From an uncultured Clostridia bacterium (lineage in GTDB: Bacteria; Bacillota; Clostridia; TANB77; CAG-508), in NCBI GenBank assembly GCA_934167435.1, contig CAKPKZ010000002.1, forward strand, positions 1 to 32,909: 32,909 bases of DNA. The letters are read 5' to 3'. The position numbers and the translations under genes are program-made. Position 1 is the first letter of the stretch; every line of letters starts with the position of its first letter. The notes beneath the pieces were generated by a model, which worked only from the letters and a program-made list of their open reading frames with translations, ran no database searches and had not been told where the DNA came from. This document shows positions 15,842 through 25,165 of the stretch, in pieces.

Positions 15842-18364
15842 ATGAGTAAAAATATACTAAGAGATATGCTAAATGATACCAAAAGAAAAGCTGCTAAAAA
15901 AGCTCTTGCTAAAGTGAAACAAATTATGTTAAAAGTTCTTGCAGCTATTTTACCATTGTTTATAAAAATTCTTGTAGTGGTTATATCTGTTATAGCAATA
16001 TTTGTAGCAATAGAATATTTAGTTGAACTTATTACGGAAGATAAGGCTCTAGAGGCGTTTTATGATGAACTAAATGTAGAAAATTTATCTGAACTTGTGG
16101 AAATAAAGCAAGATAGCAACGGAGGTGGATATCATTTAGAGTTTGTAAATGATATTGATACCAAATTAGATGAAGTAATCAAAAAATTTAATGAAGAAGT
16201 TAATAGAAGTATTAATACAGAAAATAAAGATAGTATAAAAAAGTTTATAAGGGCAGAGATGGCTAGTCAATTTCCAGATTTAATAGGAGAATCAGATGGA
16301 AAAACGAAATTTCAAGGGGCAGTAAAGGTAAAAAGAATATCGCCTAATAAGAATATTGGTGATATGCAAAAGGCTAGTGGAATTAGTGAAAAACAATTAA
16401 AATATGTTACAAAAGAAATATTTGATAATTATGTTAGCTCTGGAAACTCAGAAGCCTTAAATGTATTTACATTAAGTGAAGATAATCAAAATATAATTAC
16501 TGCTACATGGTCATATGAAAATAATAGTTTAAGTATAAAAGAAAATGCATGTATTAATTATAGAGAAAAAATTGTTCAATATACAATGCCTTTTGAATAT
16601 CCTTTTATATTTTATATAAATAGTAATAATATGAAATTTTGTGAAGGTTTAGCAGATTTATCGATAAACTCTAAAATAGAAATTGCAGTTACTGATAATA
16701 TAAATACTTATCAAACTACAACAGTAACTTCAATAGGTGAATATTCAAGTAAGGGAGAAGAAGTATCTAAAAGTGAAACAACTACTACATCTATTTCGGA
16801 AACAGTTTCTTCTAATATAGAAGTATTAAACATTGAAAGTTGGTGGGCAAAAATAAGTAATACTGTTAATATAAAAACTGCAGATTCTAGTAATACAGAG
16901 CAAGATCAGACTTCAAATATAAAGTTAGACAATGGTAACAATCAAATTACTGTAGTGCAAACTAAAAAAGATATTATACAAAATCAAGTACAACGTGGAC
17001 AATCGAAGGAAGAGGAAAACACACAGGGGTTTGAGGATTTATTTAATAATAATAATTTATCTAAATCTATTCAACCTAATTGGCTATTTAGATTATTGGA
17101 ACGTAATGATAAGACAAAAGATATGGTAGAACTTACGAAATATTTATTATATAAAGCAAGTGGAAAAGATTATGGCGTTACAAAGGTTGATTTTGATTGG
17201 GGAAAAATTAATAGTGGAAATGCATCAAGTATGGAAGGAAATTTATCTGTTTTTGGTCAACCAGATTGTACTGTTGATGAATTTATATCAGCAGCTAAAG
17301 CTTATAAACCAGATAATTCTCAATACCAAAATAATCTTGCAGCATATGCTAAAGATTTCTATGAGGTTTGTAAAAAAAATAATGTTAATCCTAAGTTTGC
17401 GTATGCTCATGCATGTGTAGAAACTGGATATGGTGGTGGATATGCAGCAGATAGATATAATTATTTTGGTATGGCTGCATATAATGATAATCCAGATAGC
17501 GCAACTTCATATTCTTCACCAGCCGAGTCAGTACAAGATTATTGTAATTGGGTTAAAAAATTTGCTAGTGATCAGGAAAGCAATGAAATTGCAGCAAGAC
17601 TATCACAGTATAAGCAAGAATTAGCAGGAACAGCAGATTCTAATATATACGTTTTATATATTAAATATGCACAATTAAGTGCTTATCATGGTGGAGGTGA
17701 GCAAAGTGACCCGATGAGAACTTCTAATGAGACAAAAGCATTTGTTTGTAATCACCAAGCAGGAACCCCAACTACAGATGAGGAGAAGGCTGCTTATGCT
17801 GTATATACTACTAATTTAAGAATAGAGGTAATGGAAAATATTTTTGGGAAATTAAAAGGAGGATCACAAGCAGGAAATGTTGCTGCGGGAATTCAAGAAA
17901 AATATACTAGTTCAAATGGAAGAACTTATACTGTGTATGGACAAGATATAGGTCCATGGACTAATGTTCCATATGCTGCTACAACAATAAGTCATGAAGG
18001 ATGTGCTATTACATCCGTTGCAATAGCTTTATCAGCATATGGGGTAAATATTACACCAGATCAAGTTTTAGCAGAAAATCCTAATTTTGGGGTTTCAGGG
18101 GCTTTACAAAAGAGAGGAGTTAATTGTTCATATGGTAATGCGACTAAGGATAAAATAATAGAGCATTTACAAAAGAAGAAAACTGTAATAGTTCATGTTG
18201 TGGCACCATCTGATTTTACAAGTAGTGAACACTGGATGGTATTGGCAGATGTATCTAATGATGGAAAATTAGTTTATGTATGCAATCCATATTCAAATGA
18301 CACTAATGGATGGGTTAGTATTCATCAAATATATACATTAGAGGATTGCTTATATTTAGAATAA
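15842..18364 (+). CDS. Membrane-anchored bifunctional wall hydrolase: glucosaminidase-like and C39-like peptidase
   Basis: An 840-residue protein that would open peptidoglycan for the secretion channel (VirB1-type role). A basic amphipathic N terminus and one membrane helix (about 35-63) anchor it. Residues 65-460 are an unrecognised, Ser/Thr-rich stalk region. Residues about 475-670 resemble GH73/lysozyme-like glucosaminidases: AHACVETGYGGGYAADRYNY (523-542) with E527 as probable acid catalyst, then NYFGMAAYN. Residues 695-840 look like a C39-type papain-fold peptidase: EGCAITSVAIALSAYGV with C721, H797 in SEHWMVLAD, and N815 in VCNPYS. The C39-like half takes the place of the NlpC/P60 or CHAP domain usual in Gram-positive conjugation hydrolases. 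The ribosome binding site AAGGAG overlaps the previous gene's end. Both domain calls are by motif. Confidence 0.8.
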   Translation: MSKNILRDMLNDTKRKAAKKALAKVKQIMLKVLAAILPLFIKILVVVISVIAIFVAIEYLVELITEDKALEAFYDELNVENLSELVEIKQDSNGGGYHLEFVNDIDTKLDEVIKKFNEEVNRSINTENKDSIKKFIRAEMASQFPDLIGESDGKTKFQGAVKVKRISPNKNIGDMQKASGISEKQLKYVTKEIFDNYVSSGNSEALNVFTLSEDNQNIITATWSYENNSLSIKENACINYREKIVQYTMPFEYPFIFYINSNNMKFCEGLADLSINSKIEIAVTDNINTYQTTTVTSIGEYSSKGEEVSKSETTTTSISETVSSNIEVLNIESWWAKISNTVNIKTADSSNTEQDQTSNIKLDNGNNQITVVQTKKDIIQNQVQRGQSKEEENTQGFEDLFNNNNLSKSIQPNWLFRLLERNDKTKDMVELTKYLLYKASGKDYGVTKVDFDWGKINSGNASSMEGNLSVFGQPDCTVDEFISAAKAYKPDNSQYQNNLAAYAKDFYEVCKKNNVNPKFAYAHACVETGYGGGYAADRYNYFGMAAYNDNPDSATSYSSPAESVQDYCNWVKKFASDQESNEIAARLSQYKQELAGTADSNIYVLYIKYAQLSAYHGGGEQSDPMRTSNETKAFVCNHQAGTPTTDEEKAAYAVYTTNLRIEVMENIFGKLKGGSQAGNVAAGIQEKYTSSNGRTYTVYGQDIGPWTNVPYAATTISHEGCAITSVAIALSAYGVNITPDQVLAENPNFGVSGALQKRGVNCSYGNATKDKIIEHLQKKKTVIVHVVAPSDFTSSEHWMVLADVSNDGKLVYVCNPYSNDTNGWVSIHQIYTLEDCLYLE

Positions 18365-18380
18365 ATTATTTGGAGGAATA

Positions 18381-19628
18381 ATGAAAAATTTAAAAAAGAT
18401 TATATTATTTATATTTTTTATATTTATTTTTCTAGTTATTGTATTATTTTTTGTTAAAAATAATATATCACATAAAGATATAGTTAGCGATAGTGGTAGT
18501 GGTTCATATGCAGAAAAAAATGAAAATGTATATAGAGTAAAAAATAATAGTACATATTTTACAGCAGAAAGTCTAATTCAATTAATTTTTTATAACATAT
18601 ATGAATTAAATGAGGATTATATAAATGATACATTAAATAAGACTTATAAAAATGAAAGTAATATTATTGAGGAGTTATATAAAACAGATGGGAAAAAAAG
18701 TATATATAATATAGAAATGTATGAAAAGGATGATGAAAATTCAATTAATATTTTTACAAAAAATAAATTAATTATTAATGAAAAATGTGACAACAATAAT
18801 TTGATTTTTATAGTTTTAAGGTTAGATATTGAAAATTCAACATATGATTTTTATTTTATAGAAGAAGATACTTATAATTCAATTGTAAATAATGAGAAAA
18901 AAATAGAGAAATGTGATATTGCGGTTAATAATAATAATAAATTTGTTATACAAAATTTAGACGAGAGAATGATAGCCAGTAAATATTTTAATAATTATAA
19001 AAATTTGTTATTATATGATTATGAAAGAGCCTATGAATTACTTGATGAGAATTATAAAAAACATAAATTTAGTAATATAGAAAATTTTGAAGAGTTTATT
19101 GAACAAAATAGAAATAGAATAGAGAAATTTTATTTGAATAATTATGTTGAAAATTTTGAGGAAGATAAAAAAGTATATATATGCAGTGATAGAGGAAATA
19201 ATTATTTTATATTTAAAATTGATACTGTAATGAATTATACAGTACAATTAGATTCTTATACAGAAAGAATAGATTATTTTAAGAATCAATATGAGTCTTT
19301 AAAAGAAGAAGAGAAGGCTGCACTAAATATACAAAAAACAATAGAAATGATTAATAACAAAGATTATGAAAGTGTATATTATGTATTAGCTAGTAGTTTT
19401 AAAGAAAATTATTATATTACGCAAGCAAAATGTAATGAGATTATTAATAAGTTATTTTATAATATTAATATTATAGAATCTGTGGATGTTGAAAAACAAG
19501 GAAATTATTATATTGTAAAATGTGAGATAGTAAATGAGGAGGATTACAATGAAAGTAGAAAAATTAATTTCGTTGTTAAATTGAAAGATAATTTTAATTT
19601 TGAAATGTCATTTTTAATGAATAAATAA
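18381..19628 (+). CDS. Membrane-anchored protein with repeated NTF2-like modules
   Basis: 415 residues with one N-terminal membrane helix (about 7-26) and an exported remainder. It appears to contain up to three related modules: about 61-190, 198-292 and 312-412. The second opens YFNNYKNLLLYDYERAYELL and the third IQKTIEMINNKDYESVYYVL, both matching the helix pattern FLKFCTNNNYEKAYLLL of the 14881 gene. This suggests that the two proteins are paralogous partners, perhaps forming a VirB8/TcpC-like ring. GGAGG eight bases before the ATG supports the start. It is the last gene of the cluster, 16 bases after the hydrolase and followed by a strong terminator. No defined family recognised; the module repetition is visible, the fold is inference. 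Confidence 0.6.
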   Translation: MKNLKKIILFIFFIFIFLVIVLFFVKNNISHKDIVSDSGSGSYAEKNENVYRVKNNSTYFTAESLIQLIFYNIYELNEDYINDTLNKTYKNESNIIEELYKTDGKKSIYNIEMYEKDDENSINIFTKNKLIINEKCDNNNLIFIVLRLDIENSTYDFYFIEEDTYNSIVNNEKKIEKCDIAVNNNNKFVIQNLDERMIASKYFNNYKNLLLYDYERAYELLDENYKKHKFSNIENFEEFIEQNRNRIEKFYLNNYVENFEEDKKVYICSDRGNNYFIFKIDTVMNYTVQLDSYTERIDYFKNQYESLKEEEKAALNIQKTIEMINNKDYESVYYVLASSFKENYYITQAKCNEIINKLFYNINIIESVDVEKQGNYYIVKCEIVNEEDYNESRKINFVVKLKDNFNFEMSFLMNK

Positions 19629-19635
19629 TATACAT

Positions 19636-19680
19636 AAAAAATATTATATGGAAGGACTCAATATCCATATAATATTTTTT
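19636..19680. terminator. Bidirectional terminator between secretion cluster and J-domain gene
   Basis: A perfect 17-bp stem, AAAAAATATTATATGGA (19636-19652) and TCCATATAATATTTTTT (19664-19680), has an 11-base loop. A-runs on the left and T-runs on the right let it serve both converging genes. Confidence 0.9.
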
Positions 19681-19697
19681 TATACAAAATTTAAAAT

Positions 19698-20300
19698 TTA
19701 ATTAAAAAAGTTAAAAAGATTTTTGACTATTGGATTAGTATTATATATATCTTTGAAAAAATCTTTTATAAAAGGAATTTGAAATAAAATAATCCAAATA
19801 ATAATAACCAAAATAAAAGAAATAAACGATTTAAAATAATCTTTAAAATTTTTTTTGCTTTTAGTAGTATTTTTATTATTTATAAATGAATTTAAATTAA
19901 TATTATTATAATAATTATTATTATTTTGTTCGGTATTAAAATTACTATTATTTATTTTTAAATTATTATAATTATTAGATGAAATATTAATTAATTTATT
20001 TTTTAAATAATCCAATTCTTTTTTTAATTTTAAATTTTCATTTTTTAAATTTAAATAATCTTCTGTAGAAAAAGAAAATTCTTTAATGTATTCGTCATAT
20101 TCAATTTTTTTATTTGTATCTGATAAGACTTCATAGGCTTCATTTATTTTTTTTATTATTTCCTGATATTCTATCTTTTTATTATTTTCTTTTTGTAAAT
20201 CCGGATGATATTTTTTTATTAAAGTTTTGTATGCTTTTTCTATAATTTCTTGTGATGCGTTTTCATTTATTTCTAACCATTCATAATAATTTTTTTCCAT
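19698..20300 (-). CDS. Membrane-anchored J-domain (DnaJ-like) protein
   Basis: 200 residues. Residues 1-72 form a J domain with the diagnostic HPD at 32-34 (KKYHPDLQ) and helix IV region INEAYEVLSDTNKKIEYDEY, so it should stimulate an Hsp70 (DnaK) partner. A coiled-coil-like Leu/Lys stretch (about 82-104) and a strongly Asn-rich linker (107-145) lead to one C-terminal membrane helix (about 157-175). It lacks the Gly/Phe, zinc-finger and C-terminal substrate domains of true DnaJ, so it is a specialised co-chaperone acting at the membrane. GAGGAG on the minus strand upstream supports the start. It converges on the secretion cluster; a functional link to it is only positional. Confidence 0.88.
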   Translation of the reverse strand: MEKNYYEWLEINENASQEIIEKAYKTLIKKYHPDLQKENNKKIEYQEIIKKINEAYEVLSDTNKKIEYDEYIKEFSFSTEDYLNLKNENLKLKKELDYLKNKLINISSNNYNNLKINNSNFNTEQNNNNYYNNINLNSFINNKNTTKSKKNFKDYFKSFISFILVIIIWIILFQIPFIKDFFKDIYNTNPIVKNLFNFFN

Positions 20301-20331
20301 TTATTACACTCCTCTACATATAAATAATAAC

Positions 20332-20366
20332 ATATAATTAAATAAATTAAAAGTATTTAATTATAT
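20332..20366. promoter_or_regulatory. Perfect 13-bp AT-only inverted repeat in the divergent intergenic region
   Basis: ATATAATTAAATA (20332-20344) and TATTTAATTATAT (20354-20366) sit between the divergent J-domain and patatin genes. This may be an operator or may be chance in DNA this AT-rich; no regulator is visible nearby. Confidence 0.35.
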
Positions 20367-20452
20367 TTAAAATAATATCAAATTTAAATTTATAAAATTA
20401 TATTATTTCACATACATAATTTTTTTAGCATAATTTATATTAGGTGATTATT

Positions 20453-21322
20453 ATGAATTTTAATTTAGGTCTATGTTTGGCTGGTGGAGGTGTGAAAGGA
20501 GCAGCACATATTGGGGCGATTAAAGCAATAGAAGAAGCAGGATTAAAAATAAATTATATTGCAGGAACTTCATCAGGGAGTATTGTTGCTACATTGTATG
20601 CGGCAGGATTTTCTACAGATGAAATGTATTTAATATTTAAAAAATATTGTAAAAAAATAAAATATGTAGATTTTTTTAATATTATTAAATTAATATTTGG
20701 TTTGATTTTTTCAGGTAAAATAATAATTGATGGTTTAAATAGTGGAATACAATTAGAAAAATTAATTAATAAAGAATGTGGTAAAAAAAATATAAAAAAT
20801 ATTTCCGATATATCTATGCCACTATTAATACCAAGTGTAGATATGGCAACTGGAAATGTTATATGTTTTACGTCAAAGATGATACGAAAGGAATTTGAGG
20901 ATAATATTATTTTTATAAATAATGCTAATATTGGAAAAGCCGTAAGAGGAAGTTGTAGTTATCCAGTTATTTTTTCTCCATGTAAATATGAAAATATAAA
21001 ATTAATTGATGGTGGAATTAGAGAAAATGTGCCATGGAAAGAAATTAAATTATTAGGAGCAAATAAAGTATTAAATGTAACATTTGATACTGAAGTTGAT
21101 GAGGATTGCTGCAAAAATTTAATTGATGTTGCAGGAAGATCATTAGAATTATTATGTAGAGAATTATCTAATTATGAAATGGAAGGAGCAGAATATACTG
21201 TGAAAATTAAAAGTTCAAAAATGGGACTTTTAGATATGAAGTATATAGATGATTTGTATAATATTGGTTATGAACAGACCAAAGAATATTTAAAGAAATT
21301 AACAAAAAATAATTTTGAATAA
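20453..21322 (+). CDS. Patatin-like phospholipase
   Basis: 289 residues from the ATG at 20453; the GTG at 20444 belongs to the AGGTG that serves as ribosome binding site. The oxyanion-hole motif GGGVKG is at 11-16, the nucleophile elbow GTSSG at 38-42 with S40 as catalytic serine, and the dyad aspartate is D186 in DGGIREN. All catalytic elements of a bacterial patatin (acyl hydrolase on membrane lipids) are therefore intact. It resembles the compact single-domain bacterial patatins (RssA/YlbK type). No signal peptide, so it is cytoplasmic. A terminator follows 82 bases after the stop. It is divergent from the J-domain gene and borders the large non-coding region. Confidence 0.93.
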   Translation: MNFNLGLCLAGGGVKGAAHIGAIKAIEEAGLKINYIAGTSSGSIVATLYAAGFSTDEMYLIFKKYCKKIKYVDFFNIIKLIFGLIFSGKIIIDGLNSGIQLEKLINKECGKKNIKNISDISMPLLIPSVDMATGNVICFTSKMIRKEFEDNIIFINNANIGKAVRGSCSYPVIFSPCKYENIKLIDGGIRENVPWKEIKLLGANKVLNVTFDTEVDEDCCKNLIDVAGRSLELLCRELSNYEMEGAEYTVKIKSSKMGLLDMKYIDDLYNIGYEQTKEYLKKLTKNNFE

Positions 21323-21403
21323 ATATAATTAAATAATATAATCAAAATAATTAAAATGGTAGATATAGTGTTTTGTATTTTTTATATAATTATTTAATAT
21401 TTC

Positions 21404-21439
21404 AAAAGTTATATTTTAATTAAATAAATATAACTTTTT
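21404..21439 (+). terminator. Rho-independent terminator after the patatin gene
   Basis: A perfect 13-bp stem, AAAAGTTATATTT (21404-21416) and AAATATAACTTTT (21426-21438), has a 9-base loop and ends in a T-tract. Confidence 0.8.
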
Positions 21440-21450
21440 ATTATACTAAT

Positions 21451-21765
21451 TTTTATAAATTAATATAACAATTAATAAGCTTTTAAATATAATTAAAATA
21501 ATATTTATGATTTATTTTTTTGTTTTATTTTTCTATATCTACTTTGTTGGTATGAGCAAGGAAGTTGAAAAAGAATATTTATTAATTATTTAATATTTTA
21601 AAATTGTTAAGATAGTTTATAATATAATTTGTTTTTATATATAAAATAATAAAAAAGAATTGGAAATATCCTTAATAATAAAAATTAACATAAACAAAAA
21701 AATAGTGACAGATAAAATATTAAAAATGTAATATACAATATTTTAAAAATATAATTATAATAAAG
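21451..21765 (+). repeat. Repeat family R, copy 1 (no Q module)
   Basis: Its most conserved part reads ACTTTGTTGGTATGAGCAAG at 21541, followed by an AATATTTATTAATTA segment and, about 100 bases further, AAAATTAACATAAACAAAAA with GTGACA after it. These landmarks recur in order in five other places in this region. Ends are approximate. Confidence 0.65.
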
Positions 21766-21900
21766 AATATAAAATTAAAAATAATATATAGATAGATTTA
21801 ATTGGATAAATAATAAAGACGATGTTTAAAAATTTATTAAAAAATATAATATTAGTTTTATTAAGGGTAAAAAAATAACAATTAATATTTATAGATATTC

Positions 21901-22375
21901 AAATTAGAATAAATAAATTATTTTGGCAATATTTGTGATATAAAAAATTAATTAATTAAATATAAAAATATAAATTTGAAATTTATAAAAGATAAAATAG
22001 GTAATAATAATTTCAGAAAAAATAAAATAATTTAATTAATTAAATTTATTCGAAAAATATAGATTATTATTTTGAGAATTTTATATAAATTAATATAATA
22101 AATAACGATTTTTAAAATAATTAAAATTATATTTTGTTATATTTATAAAATATTTTTTGTATTATTTTACTATTTTTACTTTGCTGGTATAAACAAGAAA
22201 GTTAAAAAAATATTTATTAATTAATATTTTAAAATTGCTCAAATAAATTATAATATAATTTAATTTTATATATAAAACAATAAAACAATAAAAAAATAAA
22301 AATAGCATAAACCCAAAATAAGTGACATATAAAATATTAAAATTATAATAAAAATATAAAATTAAAAATAATATA
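21901..22375 (+). repeat. Repeat family Q+R, copy 2
   Basis: The Q module (about 21917-22075) begins CAATATTTGTGATATAAAAA and ends ATATAGATTATTATTTTGAG; it runs straight into R, whose landmark TTTGCTGGTATAAACAAGAA starts at 22180. It is very similar to copy 3 over its whole Q part. Ends approximate. Confidence 0.7.
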
Positions 22376-22431
22376 TAAGAAAATTATTTAGAAGTTATAT
22401 TTTTAAATTTTAATTATAAGAATAAATTATT

Positions 22432-22890
22432 TATTAAATTTAAAATAAATTATTTTTGATAATATTTGTGATATAAAAAATTAATTAATTAAATATAAAA
22501 ATATAAATTTGAAATTTATAAAAGATAAAATAGGTAATAATATTTCCGGAAACAATAAAATAATACAATTAATTAAATTTATTTAAAAAATATAGATTAT
22601 TATTTTGAGAATTTTATATAAATTAATATAATAAATAATGACTTTTTTAATATAATTAAAATTATATTATATTGTATTTATGATTTATTTTTTTTTGTCA
22701 TTCTACTATCTCTACTTTATTGGTATGAGCAAGGATCTTAAAAAGTAATATTTATTAATTATTTAATATTTTAAAATTGATAAAATAAATTATAACATAT
22801 ATAGCAATAACAAAGAATTAAAAATGTAATTAATAATAAAAATTAACATAAACAAAAGAGAGGTGACATATAAAACATTAAAATTATAAT
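22432..22890 (+). repeat. Repeat family Q+R, copy 3
   Basis: Carries the same Q module (about 22450-22610) as copy 2 with few differences, then the R landmark TATTGGTATGAGCAAGGATC near 22719 and the AAAATTAACATAAAC landmark near 22837. A preceding block (22362-22450, GAAAATTATTTAGAAGTTAT) recurs before copies 4 and 6. Ends approximate. Confidence 0.7.
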
Positions 22891-23200
22891 AAAAAATATA
22901 ATATTAATTTTATTAAGTGTAAAAAATAATTAAAATATAAAATATATATTTTGTTATGTGAAAAATTAATTATTTTTGTGATTTTTTAATATAAATTTAT
23001 ATTTTATATATTCTTGATAATTCTGAATAAGTTAGTTTTATATATGTGTTTTCATTACTAATAGCTACTGTTTTATTTTTTAAATTTTTTTATTCATATT
23101 CTTTCTTGATTTTTCTATATCTCCAACAAAAAAATGTATCTTTTTTAAATTCTATTTTTTGTATATTCCTATATTATTATTAACAATATTAATATTTAAT
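22890..23200 (+). repeat. Repeat family S, copy 1
   Basis: Starts near AATATTAATTTTATTAAGTG and contains ATTCTTGATAATTCTGAATA and TTCATTACTAATAGCT, ending near TTAACAATATTAATATT. It aligns over about 300 bases with 24160-24512, but lacks the long hairpin found there. The 440 bases after it (to about 23640) hold nothing I can identify. Confidence 0.65.
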
Positions 23201-23669
23201 TTCTATAAAAAAAGTAAAGATCTAAAAATTACGTATAAGGTTTTCAAATAAATATTATGATGTAATAGAAGTATAACTAAAATATTGATATATATATAAT
23301 CTAAAAATATTAAGTAAAAAAGAACAATGTATTATGTAAAATTTAATATATAAAGTTTTGTTTTAATAGCAACTAGGTATAAGATATAATAATATTATTT
23401 ATAAAAAATTTTACGAATGATTAATTTTAAATTAGTGATTATAAAGTAGAAATAATTATTAAAAATTATGAAGTAAAATAAAAGGTAATAATTAATTATT
23501 TATAGGTATTAAAATTAGAATAAATAAATTATTTTAATATAAAAATCAAATTAAATATTTATAAAATATATAAATTAAATTTAGAAAAAACTTTAGGAAT
23601 ATTATTAAATAAATTTTAAAATTCTAATATTATAAATTAATTATTTAGAAGTTATGCTTTTTAATTTTA

Positions 23670-24120
23670 ATTATAAGAATAAATTATTTATTTTTGATAA
23701 TATTTGTGAAAAATTAATTAAAAAATACAAAAATATAATTTTAAAATTTATAAAATATAAAATAGATAATAATAATTTCAAGAAACAATAAAATAATATA
23801 ATTAATTAAATTTATTAAAAAATATAGATTATTATTTTTGGGATTTTATATAAATTAATATAATAAATAATGACTTTTTTAATATAATTATATTTATGAA
23901 ATATTTTTTGTATTATTTTACTATTTTAATTTACTGGTATATACAAGAAAGTTAAAAAATAATATTTATTAATTAATATTTCAAAATTGCTAAAATAAAT
24001 TATAGTATAATTTATTTTTGTATATAAAACAATAAAAAAATTAAAAATAGCATTAATAATAAAAATTAACATAAACAAAAAAATGAGTGATATATAAAAT
24101 ATTAAAATTATAATAAAAAA
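23670..24120 (+). repeat. Repeat family Q+R, copy 4
   Basis: A more diverged Q module (about 23685-23840) leads to the R landmark TTACTGGTATATACAAGAAA at 23931, then AAAATTAACATAAACAAAAA near 24060. It is preceded by the AATTATTTAGAAGTTATGCT block (about 23636-23700). Ends approximate. Confidence 0.65.
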
Positions 24121-24159
24121 TTTAATTTTGTAAATAATAAAAGCCTCTTTAAAAATTTA

Positions 24160-24512
24160 TTAAAAATAGAATATTAATTTTATTAAGTGTAAAAAAATAA
24201 TAATTAAATATATAAAATATATATTTTGTTATGTAAGAAATTTAATTATTTTTGTGCTCTTTTAATATAAATTTGTATTTTATATATTCTTGATAATTCT
24301 GAATAATTTAGTTTTATATATAGTTTTTTCATTACTAATAGCTCTTGTTTTATTTTTAATTTTTTATTCATGTTTTTTCTTCATTTTGCTATATCTACAA
24401 CAAGAGTAAACAAAAAAGAATGTATCTTTTGGAATTTATCTTTGTACAATTTTCTACAAAGATAAATTCCATTTTGTATATTCCTATTTTATCATTAACA
24501 ATATTAATATAA
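24160..24512 (+). repeat. Repeat family S, copy 2, with inserted hairpin
   Basis: It follows repeat S copy 1 in order (ATTCTTGATAATTCTGAATA, TTCATTACTAATAGCT, TGTATATTCCTAT) but carries a 17-bp perfect hairpin in place of a short AT stretch. The S copies occur after R copies 3 and 4, so the whole R-S arrangement seems to have been duplicated. Confidence 0.65.
24430..24471. repeat. Perfect 17-bp inverted repeat inside S copy 2
   Basis: TGGAATTTATCTTTGTA (24430-24446) and TACAAAGATAAATTCCA (24455-24471) are exact reverse complements around an 8-base loop, CAATTTTC. No T-tract follows on either strand. It is absent from the paralogous S copy 1. It may be a cruciform, a small palindromic insertion, or an RNA hairpin. 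Confidence 0.75.
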
Positions 24513-24515
24513 TTA

Positions 24516-24735
24516 AAATTATATTTATGATCTATTTTTGTATTATTTTACTATTTTTACTTTGCTGGTATAAACAAGAAAGTTAAAAAATAATATTTAT
24601 TAATTAATATTTTAAAATTGTTCAAATAAATTATACTATAATTTATTTTTATATATAAAACAATAAAAAATAGGTAACATATAAAATATTAAAATTATAA
24701 TAAAAATATAAAATTAAAAATAATATATAATAAAA
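24516..24735 (+). repeat. Repeat family R, copy 5 (short)
   Basis: The landmark TTTGCTGGTATAAACAAGAA at 24561 is identical to that of copy 2 over this stretch; the copy lacks the Q module and part of the R tail (no AAAATTAACATAAAC segment). Ends approximate. Confidence 0.65.
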
Positions 24736-24819
24736 TTATTTAGAAGTTATATTTTAAAATTTTAATTATAAAAATAAAATATTTATTAAATTTAAAATCA
24801 ATTATTATAAATAAGTTAT

Positions 24820-25165
24820 TTTTGTAATATTTGTGATGTAAAAAAATTTATTCAAAAAATATAGATTATTATTTTGAAAATTTTATATAAATTAATATAA
24901 TAAATAATTACTTTTTTAATATAATTAAAATTAATTTTATTGTATTTATGATTTATTTTTTTGTGTTATTTTACTAGCTCTATTTTATCGGTATAAGTGA
25001 GGACGTTAAAAAGTAATATTTTTTTAATATTTTAAAATTGATAAAATAAATTATAATATAATTTTTATGTATAAAACAATAACAACAATTAGAAATAGCA
25101 TTAATAATAAAAATTAACATAAACAAAAAAGAAATATATGACATATAAAATATTAAAATTATAAG
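24820..25165 (+). repeat. Repeat family Q+R, copy 6
   Basis: A shortened Q module (TTTTTGTAATATTTGTGATG, then ATATAGATTATTATTTTGAA) leads to the most diverged R landmark TATTTTATCGGTATAAGTGA at 24981 and AAAATTAACATAAACAAAAA near 25110. Ends approximate. Confidence 0.6.

Noticed and set aside
21451..25165. CRISPR array or iteron array
   Set aside because: Repeats are hundreds of bases long, diverged, irregularly spaced and without spacers or cas genes.
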